64,000 nucleotides of DNA from Flavobacterium sp. Root420 (GTDB lineage: Bacteria; Bacteroidota; Bacteroidia; Flavobacteriales; Flavobacteriaceae). Where the stretch lies: positions 1-64,000 of the forward strand of contig NZ_LMEF01000006.1 of the NCBI RefSeq assembly GCF_001427905.1, read 5' to 3'. Shown in pieces: positions 52,514 through 62,000 of this stretch. Positions within the stretch are counted from its first letter, which is position 1. Each line of letters opens with the position of its first letter. A model generated the notes under the pieces. It saw only the letters and a program-made list of their open reading frames with translations. It was not told the DNA's origin and did no database searches. The position numbers and the translations under genes were made by a program.

Positions 52514-53494
52514 TTAAACTAAGTAGAAAACTGTAAATACAAATACCCAAACTAGATCGACAAAGTGCCAGTATAGACCAACTTTCTCTACCATTTCGTA
52601 ACTTCTTCTTTTTTCGTAAGTTCCCAATAATACATTAAAGAAAATAATGATATTGATTATAACTCCTGAAAACACGTGGAATCCGTGGAATCCAGTAATG
52701 AAGAAGAAGAAATCAGCAAATAATTTACTTCCGTATTCGTTTCTGGTTAAGTTAGCTCCTTCTACTACATATTTTGCAGTACTTAGACGAGACTCAGATT
52801 CTGCTCTTGTCAATACCGTTTTCTTCTTTTTATCAGTAAGCTGCTCCGTTCTTATCAATAACTCAGGATGTGCTTTAAAACCAGCCTGTACTTCAGCAAC
52901 AGAATAGGTAGGTCGTGTTTCTGCATCTTCTACAAACCACATACCTTCTGCTCTTGTAAGCGCTTGTCTTTGTTCTGGCAATTTCACAGCAAACTTTTCA
53001 AGAGCTACTCTGTTTCCTTGTGCATCAACAAACTGCAATAAACTTCCACCTGCTGTTTCAACTGCACCATATTCTCCTTTAATGAAGTTTTTCCACTCCC
53101 AGGCTTGAGAACCAACGAAGATCAAACCTCCAATAATAGTTAAGAACATATAAATAGCAACCTTTGTTTTTTTCAATTGGTGACCTGCATCAACAGCCAA
53201 AACCATTGTTACAGATGAGAAAATCAAAATAAAAGTCATTAAGGCCACATAATACATAGGAGCCGAAACGCCATGCATAAATGGGAAGTGAGTAAACACT
53301 TCATCAGCCAAAGGCCAGGTTTCAATAAATTTAAATCTAGAAAAACCATAAGCCGCCAAGAATCCAGAGAATGTCAGGGCATCTGATACGATAAAAAACC
53401 ACATCATCATTTTACCATAACTTGCTCCTAATGGCTCATTGCCGCCTCCCCAAGTTTTTTCTTCGTTATTTGCAGTAGTAACTGTCGCTTCCAT
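52514..53494 (-). CDS. Cytochrome c oxidase subunit III with a large insertion
   Basis: A 326-residue subunit. Helices near residues 30-50, 75-100 and 110-130 are followed by a roughly 110-residue polar insert (about 140-250) and then by the final helices. The last part has FHGFHVFSGVIINIIIF and VGLYWHFVDLVWVFVFTVFY, the subunit III signature. Insert contains TEQLTDKKKKTVLTRAESES and should face the periplasm or cytoplasm as a separate domain. Co-transcribed with a smaller subunit III. Confidence 0.93.
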   Translation of the reverse strand: MEATVTTANNEEKTWGGGNEPLGASYGKMMMWFFIVSDALTFSGFLAAYGFSRFKFIETWPLADEVFTHFPFMHGVSAPMYYVALMTFILIFSSVTMVLAVDAGHQLKKTKVAIYMFLTIIGGLIFVGSQAWEWKNFIKGEYGAVETAGGSLLQFVDAQGNRVALEKFAVKLPEQRQALTRAEGMWFVEDAETRPTYSVAEVQAGFKAHPELLIRTEQLTDKKKKTVLTRAESESRLSTAKYVVEGANLTRNEYGSKLFADFFFFITGFHGFHVFSGVIINIIIFFNVLLGTYEKRRSYEMVEKVGLYWHFVDLVWVFVFTVFYLV

Positions 53495-53536
53495 AAAAGA
53501 TATTCGTTAAAAAGTTCCCAAATTTACGTTTTTTTC

Positions 53537-54124
53537 TTATTTAAAGAAATATAAAAATAAAAATAAATATACCCATAATAAATCCAAAAAGTGCCAATAC
53601 ATCGCACCTAGTTCTATACCAAGAGTTTGAGTCGAATTGTATTTTTGTTTAAAATGATTATAAATTATAATTAAAAGTGAAATTAGTCCGCCAGCCAAGT
53701 GTAATAAGTGTGTAACCGTTACCACATAAAGAAAAGTTGTAGTAATCGAGCTACCTTCTCCAGTAAAATAATACCCGCTTTCTACAATTTGTCCAAAACC
53801 TTTAAATTGCAAAATCACAAATAAAACACCTAACGTTAATGTTCCTAAAAGCAATGCCGTTGTTGCGCTTCTATTGTCTTTTTGAATTGCTTTTTTAGCC
53901 AAATAAAAAGTAATACTGCAACCAATAATAACTACTGTACTGTAATAAAATGCTGTTGGCAGTTCAAAATTCTTCAACCAGTCAGCTCTTGATTTACTTA
54001 CTACAAATGCACTTGTAAGTCCGGCAAACATCATGGTCATACTTACCATAGCGAATAACAAAATCAGTTTAGCCGATTTTGATTTCTGTAATTGTTCCTC
54101 ACCTGTTGTCATTGTCATTTCCAT
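53537..54124 (-). CDS. Cytochrome c oxidase subunit III, short form
   Basis: A 195-residue protein with five membrane spans, close to CyoC size. SKSAKLILLFAMVSMTMMFA near the start and THLLHLAGGLISLLIIIYNH then GAMYWHFLDLLWVYLFLFLY at the end are subunit III marks. It is two bases after cyoE and 42 bases before the long subunit III. Having two subunit III genes side by side is usual in Bacteroidota caa3-type clusters. Confidence 0.93.
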   Translation of the reverse strand: MEMTMTTGEEQLQKSKSAKLILLFAMVSMTMMFAGLTSAFVVSKSRADWLKNFELPTAFYYSTVVIIGCSITFYLAKKAIQKDNRSATTALLLGTLTLGVLFVILQFKGFGQIVESGYYFTGEGSSITTTFLYVVTVTHLLHLAGGLISLLIIIYNHFKQKYNSTQTLGIELGAMYWHFLDLLWVYLFLFLYFFK

Positions 54125-54126
54125 AA

Positions 54127-55074
54127 CTATCTTAAAAATTTATCTACTATATACACTATTTGAAGTAACGATATATACGAAACACTTACCAGCATTAATG
54201 TTCTGGCTGCTTTTGCCGTTCGTATTTGATACAGCTTTACAGCATAAAACAACATCCACAATCCTAATAAAAACACTATAACTGCAGCAATGGGACTAAT
54301 GAATAACTGTCCTGTATACCCTAAAACAGGTAATAAGGAGGCTATGATTAACCAAACTGTATATAAAATAACCTGTAACGCAGTGCCTTTATCCTTTTTG
54401 CCTGTTGGAAGCATGAAGATTCCAGCTTTTTCATAGTCTTCATACAAAAACCATCCAATAGCCCAAAAATGAGGAAACTGCCAGAAAAACTGGATTAAAA
54501 ACAAGGTTCCGGCTTCGATACCGAATTCTCCTGTAGCTGCTACCCAGCCCAACATAAATGGAATTGCACCTGGAAAAGCACCAACAAAAACTGATAACGA
54601 AGTTACCGTTTTTAATGGCGTATAAATACTAGTGTATAAAAATATTGAAATTGCAGCAAACATTGCCGACTTTGCATTTATTGAATACAACAAACCAATA
54701 CCTAAAATAGTCAGTAAACTGGCAACAAACAAAGCCATATTTGGAGACATTCTCCCCGCCGGAACAGGACGGTTTTTTGTACGATCCATTAATAAATCGA
54801 TGTCTTTTTCAATTACCTGATTAAAAGCATTTGATGCTCCAACCATACAATATCCACCGATTGACAAAATCGCCAAAACACTCCATTTAAAAGGGTGTTC
54901 ATCATTTACACCCAATAAATATCCCGCAATTGAAGAGAACAAAACACTAATAGCTAATCCTGCTTTAGTTATTTCTTTGAAATCCTGAAATATTGATTTT
55001 AATGAAAATGTATTTTTTGTAGTATTCAAACCGTTATTGTTTGTATGTTTTTTTTGAGTGGTGCAAATGTACAA
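54127..55074 (-). CDS. cyoE: Protoheme IX farnesyltransferase (heme O synthase)
   Basis: Adds the farnesyl tail to heme B to make heme O for the oxidase. The 315-residue UbiA-family protein has about eight spans. The first Asp-rich motif NAFNQVIEKDIDLLMDRTKN and the second, YEDYEKAGIFMLPTGKKDKG, bind the prenyl diphosphate through magnesium. The ATG gives an unlikely polar head MYICTTQKKHTNNNG; a TTG at 55029 (LNTTKNTFSL) could be the true start. First gene of the oxidase set. Confidence 0.95.
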   Translation of the reverse strand: MYICTTQKKHTNNNGLNTTKNTFSLKSIFQDFKEITKAGLAISVLFSSIAGYLLGVNDEHPFKWSVLAILSIGGYCMVGASNAFNQVIEKDIDLLMDRTKNRPVPAGRMSPNMALFVASLLTILGIGLLYSINAKSAMFAAISIFLYTSIYTPLKTVTSLSVFVGAFPGAIPFMLGWVAATGEFGIEAGTLFLIQFFWQFPHFWAIGWFLYEDYEKAGIFMLPTGKKDKGTALQVILYTVWLIIASLLPVLGYTGQLFISPIAAVIVFLLGLWMLFYAVKLYQIRTAKAARTLMLVSVSYISLLQIVYIVDKFLR

Positions 55075-55185
55075 ATTAGATTGTACAATTCCTGACTATA
55101 AAATTAGATTTTTTTCAATAAAACCTATATAAAATAAGGACTTGCAAATCTTTAACACAATTATTTCGAAAAATCTTATTAAATA

Positions 55186-57327
55186 CTAGTAGTCAAAATA
55201 CCAATTAAAGACATCAGTACGCAATCCGATTGTAAACCAGGTTGTGCTCTGTTTGAATGTTGTAGCTGTTTCTTGTGTCGGATCAAAATTTCTATAGATA
55301 AAACTTCCAAATAACTTCAGGTTTGTCATTGGATTTATCAAATATCCCCCCTGAATATCGGCAATAAAAATACTTGTTTTATTCCCCTGCCCTACTTCAA
55401 CTCCCTTATCGTAAGGTCGTTTTTCATCGTAGCTCTTATAGATATTACTTCCATAATTAAAACTATTCTGAGCGGTATCAAAATCAAGACCTCTGGTTCC
55501 AATTGTAAATTTAGCGTCACCGAAATAACGCCCTTTATGATATCGGCCAATTACTAAAAGCTCATTAAAATTTCCTCCCCATTGATGGCCAATACTTTGG
55601 TTATTATGACCATAATTTGTTATAACAGCACTATGTGAATACACATAAGGGCGTACATGATTGTATTCTAATTGAACTAGTAAATCTTTCACTTTAAAAG
55701 CGTTGAAATACTTTGCTCCTAATTGGTAGCCAAATTTATTTTTCCAACTTTGCTCTCCGGCCGCCATATCTCCAACCGAAAATTCATCCAGCAAAAACTG
55801 ACCATATAAATTAACATTATTATTCCATTTATATTTAGCAGTAAATCCTAAAAGCGCATTACCACTTTTAGAAGACGATGCAAATTCAACAGTACGGTAA
55901 AAGATAATTGGATTTATAAAATTGACATCAAAACCTCTATTATTACTATCAGTCCAAACTACAGATTCAAAAAAACCTAAATTTAATTTGTTTGAAACAT
56001 TCCAGCTTAAATAATGATTTGCCATGAATTTTGATGCGTATGTTTTCTCAACCGTAACATCAGGACGAACATCTTTTAACCACATATAGGTGTTCGTATA
56101 TTTTATTTTCCAAAAAGTCGTGTTGATTTTAAAATACGGATATGGACTGGCTCCATCACTCTCTAACAATGAACGATAACCATCTCCGATAAAATTCCTC
56201 CCATAACCTAATTGTAAATCAAAGAATTTGCTTGGTACATAGGTAATATTAGCTTCCGCTAAAGGAAAATCGTATGCATCTGTTTTAAATCTTTTTGCAA
56301 TACCAACTCCCGGAATAATTGCCGGATTTCCTCCTGAAGGTTTTAATGTTTCTGCATAATCATTAAAATAACCTGCAAACCTTCCCTGACTTTCAAAAAC
56401 CGTGGTTGTAAAATTAATCTGTTTTCCTAAACCACCTCTAAAATTTAAAGCTCGTGTATTCACATAGGTATAGGATGCGTCAAGATCTGATGCTTTACCC
56501 ATTTGCAAATCGACTACAGGATTTAACGTTAACCAATAATCTTCACCTTGAATCTGAACCAAATTTTCATTCCACCATTTCCTTCCCAGCCAGGTTGAAA
56601 CATTCTTTTTAAGTGACTCGTTAACGGCTTTCAAATTATAATATTTCGAAACCTCAGCATAAGTATATGGTTTTGAAGCGGTATGATTATTACTTCCAAC
56701 CTGATTCATTGCTCCATCAAATTGTGCGTAATAACTATGAGAAAACGGAATATTTAAATGACTTTCGAACTCAGGGTTATTGTATTTTTTATAAACTATG
56801 CTATCAAGCTCTGTCATTGGTTTTTCAACCGGCTTTAAAATCTCCGCAGCAGCCAGCGCTTCAGACGCAATCTGCTCCGTACTTTTTAAGGGAATTCCAA
56901 TTGAAATTGTATACTTTGAATACGTTGGCCTTCCATTATAAGTTGACGGTTTGATTTGAGGAAATTGACCAAAAACCCTCTTTGCTTCTTCAGACAGTGC
57001 ATCATTGGCAGCATTTACATAAATCACTTTAAACACACCAGTTGCATCAACTTCAAAAAGGACTTTTACTTCTCCTTGATAATTGGTTTGTTTTAAATTT
57101 TCAGGAACCTGAAAATTTTGAAAGACGAAATCCTGGACTTCTTTATAAAAACAATTTTCCAGTTTTTTAGATTCTAAATTTTCACAATTTGGAAAAACAG
57201 GAAACTGTTCTGTGGTAAAACCAGGTTTTACAGAAGAATTATTAGTTTCTTGCGAAAAAACAAATAATGTAATTAATGTAAAAGTAAGGGATAAAAAAAT
57301 CTTATTCACGTAAATTTTGGTTTTCAT
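55186..57327 (-). CDS. remB: Gliding motility protein RemB
   Basis: A 713-residue outer-membrane protein. A signal peptide (ends VFSQ, about residue 25) is followed by a TonB-C-like domain (about 60-155) with YQGEVKVLFEVDATGVFKVI. A long beta-barrel part follows, with many aromatic strands and the end TIGLRTDVFNWYFDY. I recognise it as RemB by its layout and by its position next to deoC, gcvH and sprA, as I recall in F. johnsoniae. RemB contributes to gliding there; its mechanism is unclear. The fold of the barrel resembles capsule-assembly Wzi-type proteins. Confidence 0.8.
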   Translation of the reverse strand: MKTKIYVNKIFLSLTFTLITLFVFSQETNNSSVKPGFTTEQFPVFPNCENLESKKLENCFYKEVQDFVFQNFQVPENLKQTNYQGEVKVLFEVDATGVFKVIYVNAANDALSEEAKRVFGQFPQIKPSTYNGRPTYSKYTISIGIPLKSTEQIASEALAAAEILKPVEKPMTELDSIVYKKYNNPEFESHLNIPFSHSYYAQFDGAMNQVGSNNHTASKPYTYAEVSKYYNLKAVNESLKKNVSTWLGRKWWNENLVQIQGEDYWLTLNPVVDLQMGKASDLDASYTYVNTRALNFRGGLGKQINFTTTVFESQGRFAGYFNDYAETLKPSGGNPAIIPGVGIAKRFKTDAYDFPLAEANITYVPSKFFDLQLGYGRNFIGDGYRSLLESDGASPYPYFKINTTFWKIKYTNTYMWLKDVRPDVTVEKTYASKFMANHYLSWNVSNKLNLGFFESVVWTDSNNRGFDVNFINPIIFYRTVEFASSSKSGNALLGFTAKYKWNNNVNLYGQFLLDEFSVGDMAAGEQSWKNKFGYQLGAKYFNAFKVKDLLVQLEYNHVRPYVYSHSAVITNYGHNNQSIGHQWGGNFNELLVIGRYHKGRYFGDAKFTIGTRGLDFDTAQNSFNYGSNIYKSYDEKRPYDKGVEVGQGNKTSIFIADIQGGYLINPMTNLKLFGSFIYRNFDPTQETATTFKQSTTWFTIGLRTDVFNWYFDY

Positions 57328-58071
57328 TTAATATTCATTTGGGGAATTGTCACCGTTTGCAATTTCTTTTGCTGCCGAAGTTCCAATTCGTTTAACACCT
57401 AAACGAATCATTTCAATTGCATCTTCATAAGATCGCACTCCACCAGCAGCTTTTACCGGCAAAGGTGATGCATTTTCCAGCATCATTATAATCGAAGGAA
57501 TTGTCGCTCCGTTTGGCAAATCATTTTCAGTTTTATAAAATCCTGTTGATGATTTCACAAAAACAGAAGCATAATCGTCTTCTTTAAAATTTGATATAAC
57601 AACATTTTTTATCAACGCAGAGAGTTGGATAATTTCTTTATCGCTTAAAGCAGCAACTTCAATTATCCATTTTACTGTTTTATTGTGGGCCAATCCAATT
57701 TGTGTACCTATTACAATTTCTTCTTTTACTAAAGGAATTTCACCATTTTTAAAAGCTTCATAATTACATACAAAATCTAAATCATCTACACCATCTTCTA
57801 TTGCCTGATTTGCTTCTTTAATTTTATCTTCAATTGACGATTTACCTTCAGGAAAATCTATAACGGTACCAACAAGTAAATTTGAATTGGCTTTTAAAAT
57901 CATTTCTTTAGCTAAAACAACATGCTTAGGCCTTATCATAATTAGTTTAAAACCTTCAGCAATTGCTTCATTAATCGCCTTTTTAATAACGTCGATATTT
58001 TGCTCCTCCGAAAGTCCGGCCTGAGAAGCAGTTTTCAAATAGGTTGAATCTAAATATTGTTTAATATTCAT
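57328..58071 (-). CDS. deoC: Deoxyribose-phosphate aldolase
   Basis: Cleaves deoxyribose 5-phosphate to glyceraldehyde 3-phosphate and acetaldehyde in deoxynucleoside breakdown. The 247-residue TIM barrel has the Schiff-base lysine K173 in FVKSSTGF and the helper K207 in LPVKAAGGVRS. DFVCNY near residue 99 supplies the conserved Asp. All residues are in place. Its stop abuts the remB start, so they share a transcript despite unrelated roles. Confidence 0.96.
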   Translation of the reverse strand: MNIKQYLDSTYLKTASQAGLSEEQNIDVIKKAINEAIAEGFKLIMIRPKHVVLAKEMILKANSNLLVGTVIDFPEGKSSIEDKIKEANQAIEDGVDDLDFVCNYEAFKNGEIPLVKEEIVIGTQIGLAHNKTVKWIIEVAALSDKEIIQLSALIKNVVISNFKEDDYASVFVKSSTGFYKTENDLPNGATIPSIIMMLENASPLPVKAAGGVRSYEDAIEMIRLGVKRIGTSAAKEIANGDNSPNEY

Positions 58072-58162
58072 GATCTTGATGTTACATCGAATTTCGACAA
58101 AAATACATTTAAAATTCGTAAAAAAACATTACTTAGTAAGCTTGATTTTTTGACAACAAAAA

Positions 58163-58178
58163 ACCCACCGAAGTGGGT
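58163..58178 (-). terminator. Terminator after the VanZ-like gene
   Basis: ACCCAC (58163-58168) pairs with GTGGGT (58173-58178), with the plus-strand A-run at 58157-58163 giving a T-run on the minus strand, three bases after the stop. Confidence 0.7.
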
Positions 58179-58180
58179 AA

Positions 58181-58597
58181 TTATATTCCTATTATTTTAT
58201 CTATTTGTTTCCTAAAAGCTATAGCAGAAAAAACAGCGGTGGTTGCACCAATTGTATTTGATAAAACATCTGTTACATCCGGCATTCTTGTTGTTGTTAA
58301 TACACCTTGCAAAATTTCGATTGTAATTCCAAAAAAAACTGAAAATATAAACGAAATAAGATAAGCTTTATAATCGTTAGCCTCTTTTCCTTTCAGTTCT
58401 TTTTTGAAAAACAAAATCCAGGAAACTGTAAATCCAAAATGAAAACAAAAATGAACGATTTTATCAATACTTGGAAAATTTATCGCCGGAATATTACTTG
58501 AATTTGTCAAACAAAAATAAGTAATGATACCTGAACAAATAATCGCCCAAATTAAAAGAAGTTGTTTAGGCACCGATAAGTTGTTTATAAGCTTCAT
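58181..58597 (-). CDS. VanZ family membrane protein
   Basis: A 138-residue protein with four spans. The [20 protein letters not shown] motif (Asp-Lys-xx-His) and [20 protein letters not shown] (Q...R..d..D...N) are the VanZ family signature. It overlaps gcvH by 32 bases from this ATG; a GTG at 58573 would overlap by eight. Despite the name, a link to glycopeptide resistance is not implied. Confidence 0.9.
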   Translation of the reverse strand: MKLINNLSVPKQLLLIWAIICSGIITYFCLTNSSNIPAINFPSIDKIVHFCFHFGFTVSWILFFKKELKGKEANDYKAYLISFIFSVFFGITIEILQGVLTTTRMPDVTDVLSNTIGATTAVFSAIAFRKQIDKIIGI

Positions 58598-58946
58598 CAG
58601 ATAATAAAGAATCTATTTCTGATGCGTCAGCAATTTTAATTTTAATCATCCATCCAGCTCCGTAAGGGTCAGAATTTACTGTTTCCGGTGCACTTTCTAA
58701 ACTATCATTAAAAGCAATAATTTCTCCTGTTAAAGGTAAAAACAAATCAGAAACTGTTTTTACAGCTTCTACCGTACCAAAAACTTCATCTTTATCAAGT
58801 GTTTGATCTAAAGTTTCTACTTCAACATATACGATATCTCCTAACTCTTTTTGAGCAAAATGAGTAATTCCTACAGTTGCAACATCTCCTTCGATGCTAA
58901 CCCATTCGTGATCTTTTGTGTACTTTAAATTTGCTGGTATGCTCAT
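58566..58946 (-). CDS. gcvH: Glycine cleavage system protein H
   Basis: Lipoyl carrier of the glycine cleavage system. Started at the Met at 58946, giving 126 residues, the family norm; the frame is open to 58997 without support. [20 protein letters not shown] is the usual start and the lipoylated lysine is K63 in [13 protein letters not shown]. It ends with the conserved [12 protein letters not shown] strand and YKQLIGA. Located between sprA and a VanZ-like gene. Confidence 0.96.
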   Translation of the reverse strand: MSIPANLKYTKDHEWVSIEGDVATVGITHFAQKELGDIVYVEVETLDQTLDKDEVFGTVEAVKTVSDLFLPLTGEIIAFNDSLESAPETVNSDPYGAGWMIKIKIADASEIDSLLSDEAYKQLIGA

Positions 58947-59032
58947 AATACTATTTTTGAAATTGATAATTGAATTTTGAAGCCACAAATGTAACAATCT
59001 TCTAATTAAATCCCGTTTAGAAAACGAAAAAA

Positions 59033-62000
59033 TTAATTTCCGAAATTATATCGAAGTGTAAAACCTGATCGAATGTTAGTTAGCGGAAATGACGTTGATA
59101 TTACAGCTTTTGAGAACGAGTGATCGTAATAAAATATTGCAGTCAGGTTTTTACTAAATGCATAATCAGCCGTAAGTTTTAGTGACCAGATATTTTGCCC
59201 GGCTGCCAATTGGTTGTTGTCATAATCTAAATAACGAACCAGAGTTTCATTATTCCTATAAGAGAAATCGGCTTTTATATTGATATCACTTTTTATAATT
59301 CCCGTTGGGTTATCTGCCAGTCTTGAAGAGAAAATAACATCTTTAAAACGATATCCTAAACCTACAACATATTCCAAACCTTTAACTTCTGTTAATAAAT
59401 TATTATCAAAACTCATTGACAATGCTCTGTCCTTTTTAATTTCAGTCAATACTCTTAAAGAGCTTTTCAATTCAAAATCCATACGGATAAGCGGACTAAA
59501 TTGCTCTACCAAATTGACATTAGACATAATGGTTTGGTTATAGAAATTGGTATTTACATCCTGTCCTCCCGGTTTTTCATTATAATCAAAATTAGATCTA
59601 AACTGATTTATAGTATATGATGCCCTGTAATTATGTTGTAATGAAAAACGTCTAAATTTATCTTTGAAAAATTTATATCGCATTAAGCCGTTGTACTTTA
59701 TACTCCAGTTTGGAATTGGAAAACTTCTAAAGATATCTGTTGAAGTACTCGAAGCATTTCCTCCGGAATAGGCCGCTAAAAAGGAAGGCAATAAAACAGC
59801 CTGATTACTTTTTGTAAAACCTATTGGGTATCCTTGGTTAGCCACATAAATTGCATACTTCGGATCTGTTTCTGCCGGAATTGGATTATTTGAATCTCCA
59901 TATCTCGGGATTGCAGTTCCTGCGCCATAATGTTCTTCGGCAAGACGATTTGCAATAACCAAACGGTTACTTCTAAATTCATCAAATGCAGCAGACTCAA
60001 TTTCATTACTAGTCGAAAAAGATGTTTTTATCAATACGGTCGAAATAGAAAACATTCCATAAGTATAAGGCGATAAAGGTGTATATTCTCCGTTTACAAC
60101 ACTGTATTGTTCTGATGAATTTTCAGAATAAGCACGATCCATCGCTAAATCAATCTTTAAATCAGGGAACAAATCAATATTGGCTGTTATTTTTAAAAGC
60201 TTGTTTGTAACTTGTGTAAAGTTTTGATTGAAATTATCGTAATTGGTTAACCAGCCATTTTTCGCTGCTTCAAAACGTACATCATCCTGACTTCCAAAAA
60301 CAAATCCTAATGACGGTTTTGCCGTTCCAAAGAAACCAACTCCAGGCGTATAACCCGGCAACACAGTTCCGCTATTCTTAGTATAGTTAAACTGGATATT
60401 TTTCACACTCGTTAGAACTCCAATCATACCGTCATAAAACGGACTACTCTTAGTTACTGGTTTAGCCGTATTAACAATTTTCTCTCCCGGTTTTGGCGGA
60501 GCTGTTGGTTTAGGCTTTGCAGCGGATTTTGCACCCGGAGTCAAACCTAAATACTTATACAACAGATTCATATTAAGGGTAGTTGTCAATGTATTTGAAT
60601 TCGCATTTTGGATCGTATTTCCTAAATCAAACATATTCCCATCCGGGTCAACATATTGAGACAATGCAGTTGAAGATCGTTGCCAGCTATAATCAGCCGT
60701 GTATGAATAACTCGCTTTCACAAAACTTAATAGTGGAATTTTATTAATCGGAATATCGTAATTCAATACAAATTGTTGTAAGTGTTGATTTGGAGTTCCT
60801 ACATCCCAATAGCTATCCCAGATATTAAAATCTTCTTTAGGCGTATTATCTTCATTCAAATAATTTTTCACAATATTATTTGAAGCGGCGTTATAATTTA
60901 TTTTTAATGATTTTGTCAGGTTATAACCAAATCCATATTGATAATTAAAAGCAAAGTTTCGTCTGTAAAGCGGATCAAGACCAATTCCCTGTGTCTCAAC
61001 ATCTCTATATTGCTGGCGATTACTTTGTCTTAAAACATTGGTATTAAAAGTAATATTTGATGGTAAATAATTAAAATTGAAATCACTTAACATCTTCCAG
61101 TAATCACTTTTCTTCATGAACTTCGTTTGTTTGAAAGGAACTACTTCCTTTGGCTGAAAAGTGTATGCATAATTCACCGCCGTATTGGACTGTTCATCTT
61201 CATAATCTTCGACTTCGTAATCATGACGTTCTACCTGATTATAAGATTGGGAGAATGTCAGATTTTCTACATCGTAAACATGTGGTTTCTGTTCTGGTGC
61301 GCGATCTTTTCTTACTCCAATAAAATTGATACTTTTTCTCTTTGTATAGTCAACAGCACGAGTTCTGATATTGTCTTTTTCATCGGGATCAGTTGTTTCT
61401 TTTAGCAATTGGTCTAGTTTTATATCCTGATTAAAAGGATCGTACTCCGGCGTAATTACTTCTTCTCCAATCGCGTAATTAAAAGGCAAATTAATTCCCC
61501 ATCGTTGAGGCAATAATTTTCCTAAATTCAAATTTGTTACGATATTATACTGCTGAATATCTTCACGATCTCTTTCGTTGGCGCCTTGTTCCAAAGATCC
61601 AAAACCAATGGTGCTTTTTCTTCCGACAGCAGAAACTGTTGCAAAGTCAGCCATATTGGTATCAACATTTAATATTGCAGCCATACCACCCTTGTTATCC
61701 AAATCTGACATACGAAGTTCATTAAACCAAACTTCCCCTGTGATATCCTTATGATCTGCCCTACTTCTTACACCAACCATTAAATTCCTTACCAAACCAA
61801 AATTAGGATTTCCCTTGATTCCTAGTTTTAATCGGCCATCGCCATCACCTCCGTTTAAACTCAAATCGTCATCTGGATAATAGACCCCATTTATATCTCT
61901 TTTTGTAGAATTAATATCAATACTCATGGCCTGAATTTTCATTTTAGTCAATAGATCCATTGCCAAATCAATATCATTATCTTCAAGCCACACCTGGTCT

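Noticed and set aside
58181..58597. VanZ as a sign of glycopeptide resistance
   Set aside because: No other van genes are present and the family is widespread with other roles.
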